Source: PGYU01 sp964637845
GTDB taxonomy: Bacteria; Bacteroidota; Ignavibacteria; Kapaibacteriales; UBA2268
NCBI GenBank assembly: GCA_964637845.1
Contig: CAZWXI010000018.1
Location: 1 to 33,926 of the forward strand
DNA length: 33,926 nt
Reading direction: 5' to 3'
The position numbers and the translations under genes are program-made. Below the pieces are notes generated by a model. That model had not been told where the DNA came from. It did not search any database and worked only from the letters and a program-made list of their open reading frames with translations. This document shows, in pieces, positions 26,131 through 33,567 of the stretch (position 1 is the stretch's first letter; each line of letters starts with the position of its first letter).

Positions 26131-29100
26131 TTACGAGCACCCACTTGTCGAACCACAATCCTCACAAACAGTGCAACTTCCGTTACGTTTGACCCGCATA
26201 GAGCCACAATTGGAACAATGTTCGCCCGTATATCCGAATGACTGAGCCTCGGAGGCAAAATTTACTTTCACCTTGCGGCTCGCCCCGTTTCCGTTAGTTA
26301 TTCTGGTCTCATCAACCAAAGCAGCAAATTCAGCGGGCTGAGTTTCGGTTTTCTTTATCGGCTCTTGAGGCAACTCATCTACAGGCGGGGCCACTTCCTC
26401 ATCCTCTAAAGGCTGACTATGAACAGGTAGCTTTTTACCATTGATTTCGGGATCTTCGTCAACGGCTTTCACATGTACAAAGTCGTTCCTACCCAAATAA
26501 TCATAACCCAAGGAACGGAACACGTAATCAAGAATTGACGTTGAATTTTTAATTGCTTCGTGACCTTGCACCGTGCCTGCCGGCTCAAATCTTGTGAAAG
26601 TAAACGTATCCACGAGGTCTTCGAGTGGAACACCGTACTGCAATGCTTTTGAGGTAAGGATAGCAAAACTGTTCAACAACCCGCGGAAAGACGCCCCCTC
26701 TTTGTACATATCAATGAACAGTTCGCCCAAAGTGCCGTCTTCATATTCCCCCGTACGCAAGAACACTTTATGCCCGCCGACTACCGCCTCACGAATATGA
26801 CCGTGGCGCTTCTTGGGTAGTTTTTGCCTAACAAGTTTATATCGTTGTCTATCGGCGATAATTTCTTGCACCTCTTTGGGTCCTTTTGTTTCATCAAGAG
26901 TATTCTCGTCACCCAAAGTCACAACTTCGTCCAACCCTTTATAATTCGCAGAGTTCAACGGTTGTGAAAGCTTCGAACCGTCTCGATAAATGGCAATTGC
27001 TTTGAGCATGAGCTTCCACGATTTCATGTGAACTTCGCTAATCTGACCGACGTTTGCATGAGCGGGCATGTTGACGGTCTTGGAAATTGCCCCCGAAATA
27101 AACGGTTGTGCCGCCGCCATAATCCTGATATGAGCCATGTAATCAATATATCGCTTGCCCTTTTTGCCACATTTATTCGCTGTATCGAAAATCGGCAAAT
27201 GCTCTTGCTTGAGATGCGGTGCACCCTCTATCATCATAGTGCCACACACGTAATCATTGGCTTGGTCGATTTCAGCATCTGTATAGCCAAGCCTCTTCAG
27301 CAAATCAAAACCCGTTTCTTCGTATTCTGCCTTTTTGACACCGAGTTTTTGAAGAAAATCTTCGCCCAAAGTCCATTTATTGAACGCAAACTTAACATCG
27401 AATACATTGTCAAGCTGAGATTCAATAGCCTCAATTTTATCATCTGTAAAGCCCTTCTCCTTGAGCGATTTTTTATTTATTGCGGGGCAACCGATTAAAG
27501 TACCACTTCCCTTGCAATACTTTTCAATATCTTCGATCTGCTGCTCCGAATAACCCAATTTAGTCAATGCCTTGCGAACGGATTGATTGACTATTTTGAA
27601 ATAACCACCGCCGGCTAACTTTTTGTATTTGACGATTGCAAAATCCGGCTCAATGCCCGTTGTATCGCAATCCATAAGCAAACCTATCGTCCCGGTAGGT
27701 GCTATTACCGTAACTTGAGCATTGCGGTAGCCATAATTTGTTCCTACTTCGAGTGCTTCGCTCCAACACTCCTTTGCCGCTTCGACAAGTTCAACCGGAC
27801 AATACTTCGGGTTTATACCCATAGGACGAATAGTCAAGTCCTCGTATTCCGCAGGTGCTACATTATGAGCCGCACGACGATGATTGCGAATAACACGCAA
27901 CATCGCCTCGCGATTATCCTTAAACCCAGGGAATGCTCCAAGCTCCTTAGCCATTTCTGCCGAAGTTGCATAAGACTGCCCCGTCAACATTGCGGTAATT
28001 GCACCCGCCCAGCTTAATGCTTCAGGGGAATCATACGGAATACCGTTTACCATAAGCAAGGTCCCGAGATTTGCGTATCCAAGCCCCAAAGTACGGTATC
28101 TGTAGCTCAATTCAGCTATTCTATTCGAAGGAAACTGAGCCATCAACACCGAAATTTCCAGCACTATTGTCCACAAACGAACACCATGACGGAAATCTTC
28201 AATTTTAAAAGTAGAAGATTCCTCATCGTAAAACTTCATCAAATTCAAACTTGCCAAATTACATGCAGTATCATCAAGGAACATGTACTCACTGCACGGA
28301 TTGCTCGCATTGATTCTGCCAGAGTTCGGACAAGTGTGCCACTCGTTAATCGTTGTATCGAATTGCAAACCCGGGTCGGCGCTCTTCCACGCCGAAAGAT
28401 TAATCTTATCCCATAGACCTCTTGCACGAACGGCTCTTGCAGTTTCATTTTTCGCTCTCCATTTGAGTTCCCACATCTCGTCGTTCTCGACAGCGTACAA
28501 AAACTCATTCGTCACACGCACGGAATTATTCGAATTCTGCCCGCTGACAGTAATATATCCTTCGCCTTCGTAATGCGTATCGAAAACGGGAAAATCCAAT
28601 GAAGTAAATCCTTGGTTTACTAAGTCAATCACTCGCTGAAGATGATTTAGCGGAACTCCGCGATTGAGTGCTTTCTGAATTAATGTGCGAAGCGCCTTGT
28701 TGGTCTTAATATCCGAGCCGTGAGTAATCGCTTCCTCCATAATCGCTTTCATGAAAAAAGAATTTATCCGCGAACCCGCAACCAATGCAGCAACTTTTTC
28801 CTCCTCTTTAGCTTTCCATTCGATAAACTCTTCGATATCGGGATGGTCAATATCCACAATTACCATCTTTGCTGCCCTGCGTGTGGTCCCGCCTGATTTA
28901 ATTGCCCCCGCCGCACGGTCGAATATCTTGAGAAAACTCATCAATCCAGACGAATAACCGCCGCCGGATAATTTTTCGCCCGCACCACGTAAATTTGAAA
29001 AATTCGTCCCCGTTCCGCTTCCATACTTGAAAATACGTGCTTCACGCGTAGCCAAATCAAAAATACCGCCCTCATTCAACAAATCATCATTCACTGATTG

Positions 29101-29655
29101 AATAAAACAAGCATGAGGTTGGGGACGCGTGTATGCATCTTCTGACTGCGTCAATTTCCCCGTATCGGGTTCAATGTAATAGTGCCCCTGCTTACTTCCG
29201 GTAATACCGTAGGCAAAATTCAATCCTGTATTAAACCATTGCGGCGAGTTAGGAGCACACATTTGTTTGAGCAACATAAATGCTATTTCGTCATAAAAGA
29301 TTTTGGCGTCTTTCTCAGTATCGAAATATTTATATTTCTCGCCCCAGAACCGCCAAGCTCCCGCAAGACGATGCACCACCTGCTTGACGGATTTTTCACT
29401 CCCGAGCATGGGATTCCCCTTCTCATCGAGCAATGATTTACCCGAGTCGTCATATTGAGGCACTCCGGTTTTACGGAAATATTTTTGTGCCAAGATATCG
29501 GTAGCCAACTGCGACCATTGCGACGGCACTTCGATATCGCTCATCTCGAATACCAAAGAGCCGTCAGGATTTCTCAAAACAGATGCCCGTCTGGTATAGG
29601 TAAACATATCGTAGGGAGCGGTTCCCTCTTTAGTAAATCTTCTCAAGATTTTCAT
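26131..29655 (-). CDS. nrdJ: adenosylcobalamin-dependent (class II) ribonucleotide reductase
   Basis: NrdJ reduces ribonucleotides to deoxyribonucleotides using a B12-derived radical and does not need oxygen. The 1174 residues match the long NrdJ type. Motifs in order are PHACFIQS with Cys183; GSGTGTNFSNLRG (212-224); NPCSEYMFLDD with thiyl-radical Cys454 and Glu456; CNLASLNL with Cys465; and APTGTIGLLMDCDTTGIEPD in the barrel. Helical repeats (LGYSEQQIEDIE, GFTDDKIEAIE, LGYTDAEIDQ) typical of the subfamily follow, then a TSCPD-like domain. The C-terminus is a Cys-rich tail with C1147, C1150, C1161, C1164, C1167 and C1173, which can bind zinc and/or pass electrons. No Shine-Dalgarno is visible; a strong hairpin lies 43 bases upstream. 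Its use implies B12 synthesis or uptake. Confidence 0.97.
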   Translation of the reverse strand: MKILRRFTKEGTAPYDMFTYTRRASVLRNPDGSLVFEMSDIEVPSQWSQLATDILAQKYFRKTGVPQYDDSGKSLLDEKGNPMLGSEKSVKQVVHRLAGAWRFWGEKYKYFDTEKDAKIFYDEIAFMLLKQMCAPNSPQWFNTGLNFAYGITGSKQGHYYIEPDTGKLTQSEDAYTRPQPHACFIQSVNDDLLNEGGIFDLATREARIFKYGSGTGTNFSNLRGAGEKLSGGGYSSGLMSFLKIFDRAAGAIKSGGTTRRAAKMVIVDIDHPDIEEFIEWKAKEEEKVAALVAGSRINSFFMKAIMEEAITHGSDIKTNKALRTLIQKALNRGVPLNHLQRVIDLVNQGFTSLDFPVFDTHYEGEGYITVSGQNSNNSVRVTNEFLYAVENDEMWELKWRAKNETARAVRARGLWDKINLSAWKSADPGLQFDTTINEWHTCPNSGRINASNPCSEYMFLDDTACNLASLNLMKFYDEESSTFKIEDFRHGVRLWTIVLEISVLMAQFPSNRIAELSYRYRTLGLGYANLGTLLMVNGIPYDSPEALSWAGAITAMLTGQSYATSAEMAKELGAFPGFKDNREAMLRVIRNHRRAAHNVAPAEYEDLTIRPMGINPKYCPVELVEAAKECWSEALEVGTNYGYRNAQVTVIAPTGTIGLLMDCDTTGIEPDFAIVKYKKLAGGGYFKIVNQSVRKALTKLGYSEQQIEDIEKYCKGSGTLIGCPAINKKSLKEKGFTDDKIEAIESQLDNVFDVKFAFNKWTLGEDFLQKLGVKKAEYEETGFDLLKRLGYTDAEIDQANDYVCGTMMIEGAPHLKQEHLPIFDTANKCGKKGKRYIDYMAHIRIMAAAQPFISGAISKTVNMPAHANVGQISEVHMKSWKLMLKAIAIYRDGSKLSQPLNSANYKGLDEVVTLGDENTLDETKGPKEVQEIIADRQRYKLVRQKLPKKRHGHIREAVVGGHKVFLRTGEYEDGTLGELFIDMYKEGASFRGLLNSFAILTSKALQYGVPLEDLVDTFTFTRFEPAGTVQGHEAIKNSTSILDYVFRSLGYDYLGRNDFVHVKAVDEDPEINGKKLPVHSQPLEDEEVAPPVDELPQEPIKKTETQPAEFAALVDETRITNGNGASRKVKVNFASEAQSFGYTGEHCSNCGSMRVKRNGSCTVCEDCGSTSGCS

Positions 29656-30007
29656 AAGTTATCCGAATTATATAATGAAAAATTATTTTCGTCTGCAGTG
29701 GGGGGTAAGCTAACAATAGGACTGAATCAATGTTTCCCCCCATTAATTATCCTCGCGAATGTTTTTTTGTTTTATCTTTATGCTTGTATGCAACATAATG
29801 AAAATTTAGAAACAGACAAAAAAAATACGCGGAATTATTAATTTTTTCACTCCCTAAAACACCCGACTTTTAAAAAAACATCTCAAATCGGAGAAATAAA
29901 ACTAACTAAAAATTAACAAGTCACAAAATGTATTTTTTCCACAGCTTCAACTCTAAAATTTTCCTTATATTAGTTACAACGATTTAGACAAATTAGTTCA
30001 TAAAAAA
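29656..30007. other. gap between divergent nrdJ and PAP2 genes
   Basis: These 352 bases hold no credible gene. They include the nrdJ leader with a GC-rich hairpin (29699-29742), a T/A-rich middle, and the PAP2 promoter region. An isolated TTTTCCACA, one base from a DnaA box, lies near 29935 and is probably chance. No tRNA, and no cobalamin-riboswitch consensus that I can match, is present. Confidence 0.6.
29699..29742 (-). promoter_or_regulatory. candidate structured leader of nrdJ (GC-rich hairpin)
   Basis: TGGGGGG (29699-29705) and CCCCCCA (29736-29742) form a seven-base, almost pure G-C stem with a 30-base loop in an otherwise AT-rich region. Within the minus-strand loop, AACA and TGTT could extend the structure. 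It ends 43 bases before the nrdJ ATG, so it is probably in the mRNA leader. No T-run follows, so it does not look like a terminator. A regulatory role is inference. Confidence 0.4.
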
Positions 30008-30598
30008 ATGTTTCAACACATAGATGAATGGCTTTTTTATGCTGTCAACCACGGCTGGGCAAATCCGTTTTTCGACAAAATCTTTCCCTTTATTACCCAT
30101 GTGGATAGCTGGTTACTCCTGTATTTGGCTGGATTTTACATACTTCTGTTCCGCACCGGTACTCACGGAAGAATTGCCGCAATAGCATTAGCATTAACCA
30201 TTCTCGCAACAGACCAATTGAACAGTTCCGTTCTTAAAGAATTATTCGGAAGAATACGCCCCTGTCACACCCTCGAGCATGTACGCCTGCTCGTTGATTG
30301 CGGAGGAGGCAAGTCCATGCCCTCGTCTCATGCGGCGAATAATTTTGCGGCGGCACTTGTACTTACTATATTTTTCCGCCGCGAACGCTTCCTCTTTTTC
30401 GGGATAGCTACATCTATGGCATTATCGCGAGTTTATATCGGAGTTCACTATCCTGCGGATATTCTATTAGGTGCTGCCGTCGGATTGATTATCGCCACAA
30501 TAGTGACATTTGCTACTACAAGGGTCGCTGCGAGATATTTCCCGGTATACCCAAATACGTCTTACGATTCTCGTCTAAAATCACGCCATCGCCCATAA
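30008..30598 (+). CDS. PAP2-family membrane phosphatase
   Basis: This integral-membrane lipid phosphatase is probably an undecaprenyl-diphosphatase or a related envelope-lipid phosphatase. The complete phosphatase signature is present: K77-x6-R84-P85 (KELFGRIRP), PSSH at 105-108 with His108, and S140-R141-x5-H147-x3-D151 (SRVYIGVHYPAD). About five or six membrane helices span the 196 residues. The conserved domain ends near residue 170; the final 25 residues are basic and unconserved in appearance. Those last codons are encoded on the DNA opposite the 3' end of lolD, giving an 83-base convergent overlap. Substrate identity is not readable from sequence. Confidence 0.93.
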   Translation: MFQHIDEWLFYAVNHGWANPFFDKIFPFITHVDSWLLLYLAGFYILLFRTGTHGRIAAIALALTILATDQLNSSVLKELFGRIRPCHTLEHVRLLVDCGGGKSMPSSHAANNFAAALVLTIFFRRERFLFFGIATSMALSRVYIGVHYPADILLGAAVGLIIATIVTFATTRVAARYFPVYPNTSYDSRLKSRHRP

Positions 30599-31253
30599 CA
30601 CAGAGCCTGTCGGCAAAATTCGCTACCTCGTTGCTGTGGGTAGCAATAAGCATTGTCAGTTTATAATCTCGTTTTATTTCAGCCAATAAATCAAGCACTG
30701 CACGCGAATTAGCCGAATCAAGATTGCCCGTCGGCTCATCTGCAAGCATGATTTGAGGTGAGTTTATAAGTGCTCTCGCTATTGCAACACGCTGTTGCTC
30801 ACCCCCTGAGAGTTCGGTCGCTTTGTGCTCAAGCCGATGCGTCATCCCTACTCGCTCAAGTAAATCGAACGCTTTCGATTTGAGTGCCTTGCGGGAACTG
30901 CCCGCTATTATGCCGGGAATCATCACATTTTCAAGTGTTGTAAATTCGGGCAATAAATGATGAAACTGAAAAATAAAACCAATAAATTGATTGCGAAAAC
31001 GGGATAATTTGCTGTCATTCATCTTAAGAATATCAAATTCATCCTTACCCGTATTGTAAATTATACTTCCGCCATCAGGCTTATCCAATGCCCCGAGAAT
31101 GTACAGCAAAGTACTTTTACCCGCACCAGATGGCCCCATGAGAGCGACAGAATCGCCGTAATCAACCGAAATATTCAAGCCCCGAAGCACATCAATCGTT
31201 GTGTTTGCCTCGATTTTAAAGATTTTTAGTATATTTTTCGCTTGAAGTATCAT
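30516..31253 (-). CDS. lolD: ABC transporter ATP-binding protein, LolD-like
   Basis: This cytoplasmic ATPase belongs to the MacB/LolD type, which powers extraction of lipoproteins from the inner membrane (LolCDE) or related export. From the ATG at 31253 it is 245 residues. Walker A GPSGAGKST is at 40-48, the Q-loop is Gln96 (IFQFHHLLPEF), the signature LSGGEQQRVAIARAL starts at 148, Walker B IMLADE spans 168-173, and His206 is in IATHS. The frame stays open upstream to an ATG at 31295, but those codons run through the rplQ terminator, so 31253 is preferred. No LolC/E permease is adjacent. The last 27 codons overlap the PAP2 gene on the opposite strand. MacB-type or FtsE-type function is an alternative. 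Confidence 0.88.
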   Translation of the reverse strand: MILQAKNILKIFKIEANTTIDVLRGLNISVDYGDSVALMGPSGAGKSTLLYILGALDKPDGGSIIYNTGKDEFDILKMNDSKLSRFRNQFIGFIFQFHHLLPEFTTLENVMIPGIIAGSSRKALKSKAFDLLERVGMTHRLEHKATELSGGEQQRVAIARALINSPQIMLADEPTGNLDSANSRAVLDLLAEIKRDYKLTMLIATHSNEVANFADRLCVMGDGVILDENRKTYLGIPGNISQRPL

Positions 31254-31285
31254 AAAAAAGGACTTTCCATAAGCACAGAAAGTCC
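31254..31285 (-). terminator. intrinsic terminator of the ribosomal alpha operon (after rplQ)
   Basis: On the minus strand GGACTTTC (31278-31285) pairs perfectly with GAAAGTCC (31260-31267) around a 10-base loop and is followed directly by six T (31254-31259). It lies 26 bases after the rplQ stop. The ATG of lolD follows the T-run with no gap. Confidence 0.88.
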
Positions 31286-31311
31286 TCATAAACAAATTTA
31301 ATGAATATTAC

Positions 31312-32046
31312 TCATTTTTTTGTGTCTTTTTCATTTTCGCCCGCTTCTTCCGGCTTAGCCTCAGCTTCTTCTTTCGCAGGCGCTTCAGCTACGGAGGCTT
31401 CTTCGACAACAGATGCCGCTTCCTCGACAGGAGCTTCCCCTGCAACTTCTATAGTATCAACTACCGACTCTTCGGTAGCTACAATTTCTTCAACCCTTGC
31501 CGTTTCTTCAACTGCAACAATTTCATCCGTAACTGCCTTCGGAGCTTTCGCCGCAACGGGTACAGCCACTTTTGGAGCTTTAGCGGAACTCTTGCTCTTA
31601 GCTTTTTTCTTCTTAGTGAAAGATACCGCACCATCTTGCGGAGCCGACATATCAACAAGCTCGATAATTGCCGTGCTTGCGGCATCACCCAAACGCACGC
31701 CTGTTTTGACTATACGGGTATATCCACCATTCCGACTGACTACCGTTGGAGCAATCGTATCGAAAAGCTCTTGGAGTACCGCCTTGTTACGAATGAACCT
31801 CGCTACCATTCTACGCCTGTGAATATCAATATTTTGTCCTTCGGGTAAATTGCCCTGTTGCTCATTCTTGAGTGCTACTACTGCTTTGGTAATGAGCTTT
31901 TCCGCAAAAGGACGAAGTTCTTTCGCTTTTGCCTCAGTTGTATGAATTTTTTTATGTTCGAAAAGGGCAGCAGCCAAATTGTGAAGCAGCGCCTTGCGAT
32001 GACTGCTCGTACGCTTTAATTTTCTGCCCGATACTTGGTGTCTCAT
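31312..32046 (-). CDS. rplQ: 50S ribosomal protein L17 with long Lys-rich/acidic tail
   Basis: Protein bL17 of the large ribosomal subunit. The core (about 1-133) starts MRHQVSGRKLKRTSSHRKAL and includes TTEAKAKELRPFAEKLIT and GGYTRIVKTGVRLGDAA, all diagnostic. It is followed by an unusually long, low-complexity tail of about 110 residues. The first part is Lys/Ala-rich (144-170), and the second is Ala/Glu/Val-rich and strongly acidic (174-240). Typical L17 is 115-200 residues; acidic extensions occur in some Bacteroidota-related lineages. It is the last gene of the operon, 32 bases after rpoA, with a canonical terminator behind it. Confidence 0.97.
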   Translation of the reverse strand: MRHQVSGRKLKRTSSHRKALLHNLAAALFEHKKIHTTEAKAKELRPFAEKLITKAVVALKNEQQGNLPEGQNIDIHRRRMVARFIRNKAVLQELFDTIAPTVVSRNGGYTRIVKTGVRLGDAASTAIIELVDMSAPQDGAVSFTKKKKAKSKSSAKAPKVAVPVAAKAPKAVTDEIVAVEETARVEEIVATEESVVDTIEVAGEAPVEEAASVVEEASVAEAPAKEEAEAKPEEAGENEKDTKK

Positions 32047-32078
32047 AACTTTACTCTATCACTTAATTTTTTAACATT

Positions 32079-33095
32079 TTAATCAATTATCGAAAGAGGT
32101 TTAATTTCCTCTTTCATATATTGCTCTACGCTCATGCCGAATTCCAATCCGTTGTTGAGAACAACTTCAGCCAGTTCAGCAAGTGATTTTCTGCCGAAAT
32201 TACGGAATTTAAGCAATTCAGATTCCTGCAAGCGCACAAGTTCTGCCAAAATCTTAATATTTGCGGCTTTCAAGCAGTTATGCGCCCTAACCGATAATTC
32301 CAATTCCTCGACCGGAGTAAGCAATATCTTCCTAATTTTATTCCTTTCGGCTATTCTTTGCTCTTCTTCTTTATTTTCCACAACGGGCGGTTCTTCCTCC
32401 ACAGTTTCAATATAAATGAAATATTTCACGTGGTCCTGCATGATTTTAGCCGAAGCATTCACGGCTTCCTGAGCGGTAATCGTACCGTCGGTTCTGACGT
32501 CGAGAATCAACCTTTCGTAGTCTGTGCGCTGACCTACGCGATACGGCTCGATTGTATAAATTACATTTTGAATCGGCGTATAAATGCTATCAATTGGCAA
32601 CATGCCGAGCGGGAAATCCGTAATTACCTGCTCTTCTGCGGGAACGTAACCTTTGCCCCTGCCGAGACGCAATTCTACATCGAAATCCACATCTTCCGAC
32701 AAAGTTGCAATATGGTGCTCGGGATTCATCACTTCGAGAATCGGATTGGCATCCTGAATATCCTTTGCCGTCCATTTGCCCGGACCCGACAATTGGAAAT
32801 TAACCTTAGACAACTTCTTGTCCGATGTCCTTAGGCGGACTTCTTTGAGATTCAGAATAATTTCCGATAAATCTTCGACTACTCCGGAAATAGTCTGGAA
32901 CTCGTGAAGCACATCAGAAATCTTAACCCCGATAATTGCAAGCCCCGGTATTGACGACAAAAGTATCCTTCTGAGCGAATTGCCTATGGTCACACCGTAA
33001 CCGGGTTCTAGCGGCTGCAGTATAAATCTGCCGTGATATTCCGAAGCGGTTTCTTCGAGTATTACCCTCTCGGGCATTTGCATCTGAGTATTCAT
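32079..33095 (-). CDS. rpoA: DNA-directed RNA polymerase subunit alpha
   Basis: The alpha subunit assembles RNA polymerase and contacts promoters and activators. The alpha-NTD spans about 1-240, with FILQPLEPGYGVTIGNSLRR near 25-44 and LLSSIPGLAIIGVKI. An acidic linker near 243-260 (PPVVENKEEEQ) leads to the alpha-CTD (about 270-325), with LELSVRAHNCLKAANIKIL and FRNFGRKSLAEL, the helix-hairpin-helix region. At 338 residues it is full length. It follows rpsK directly, with only 53 bases between; the rpsD gene usually found here is absent. It is co-transcribed with rplQ. Confidence 0.98.
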   Translation of the reverse strand: MNTQMQMPERVILEETASEYHGRFILQPLEPGYGVTIGNSLRRILLSSIPGLAIIGVKISDVLHEFQTISGVVEDLSEIILNLKEVRLRTSDKKLSKVNFQLSGPGKWTAKDIQDANPILEVMNPEHHIATLSEDVDFDVELRLGRGKGYVPAEEQVITDFPLGMLPIDSIYTPIQNVIYTIEPYRVGQRTDYERLILDVRTDGTITAQEAVNASAKIMQDHVKYFIYIETVEEEPPVVENKEEEQRIAERNKIRKILLTPVEELELSVRAHNCLKAANIKILAELVRLQESELLKFRNFGRKSLAELAEVVLNNGLEFGMSVEQYMKEEIKPLSIID

Positions 33096-33148
33096 AAATT
33101 ATTATATTATTTTTTTCAACAAAATTATTTACCTAAGTGAGGGGAAAA

Positions 33149-33529
33149 TTATACTCTGCGTCGCTTAGGCGGACGACACCCGTTGTGCGGTATGGGCGTT
33201 TTGTCAACGATTGTGTGCACTTCGAGACCGGCTTGTGACAACGCCCTGATTGCAGCTTCGCGACCCGAGCCGGGACCTTTCACAAACACGTCAACCTTGC
33301 GTAACCCCATATCAAAGGCTTCCTTTGCCGATTTTTCGGCAGATACTTGTGCCGCATACGGAGTATTTTTCTTAGAGCCTCGGAAACCGTTCTTACCTGC
33401 CGATGACCAGCACAATGCATTGCCATACATATCGGTAATCGTTACCTGCACATTGTTGAAAGTTGCTCTTATGAAAGCTTTCCCGTGTACATCAGAAACC
33501 GTCTTTTTCTTAATTTTCTTTTTAGCCAC
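33149..33529 (-). CDS. rpsK: 30S ribosomal protein S11
   Basis: Protein uS11 of the 30S platform. The 126 residues show the lysine-rich start MAKKKIKKKT, the family core VHGKAFIRATFNNVQVTITD, WSSAGKNGFRGSKKNTPYAA, and the C-terminal GPGSGREAAIRAL and DKTPIPHNGCRPPKRRRV. It lies 38 bases after rpsM in the ribosomal alpha operon. Confidence 0.98.
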   Translation of the reverse strand: MAKKKIKKKTVSDVHGKAFIRATFNNVQVTITDMYGNALCWSSAGKNGFRGSKKNTPYAAQVSAEKSAKEAFDMGLRKVDVFVKGPGSGREAAIRALSQAGLEVHTIVDKTPIPHNGCRPPKRRRV

Positions 33530-33567
33530 AGTCTATACCTGCTATTAATTGATTAATTAATTACTTA

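Noticed and set aside
27028..27498. Plus-strand 156-aa Cys-rich ORF
   Set aside because: It lies antisense to nrdJ; the cysteines arise from the reverse of its codons.
29656..29900. Cobalamin riboswitch upstream of nrdJ
   Set aside because: I could not find the conserved B12-box or core sequences; only a simple GC hairpin is visible, reported separately.
29930..29950. TTTTCCACA, one mismatch from a DnaA box
   Set aside because: It is a single copy in AT-rich DNA with no cluster of similar sites, so chance is the simpler explanation.
31254..31295. Extra 14 N-terminal codons of the LolD-like protein
   Set aside because: They run through the rplQ terminator and precede the usual family start, so ATG 31253 is preferred; the longer form is kept only as an alternative.
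31301..31822. Plus-strand 173-aa Ser/Ala/Thr-rich ORF
   Set aside because: It is the antisense image of the repetitive Glu/Ala tail of rplQ; no start signal and no recognisable domain.
32358..32834. Plus-strand 158-aa ORF
   Set aside because: It lies antisense to rpoA, with an implausible composition.
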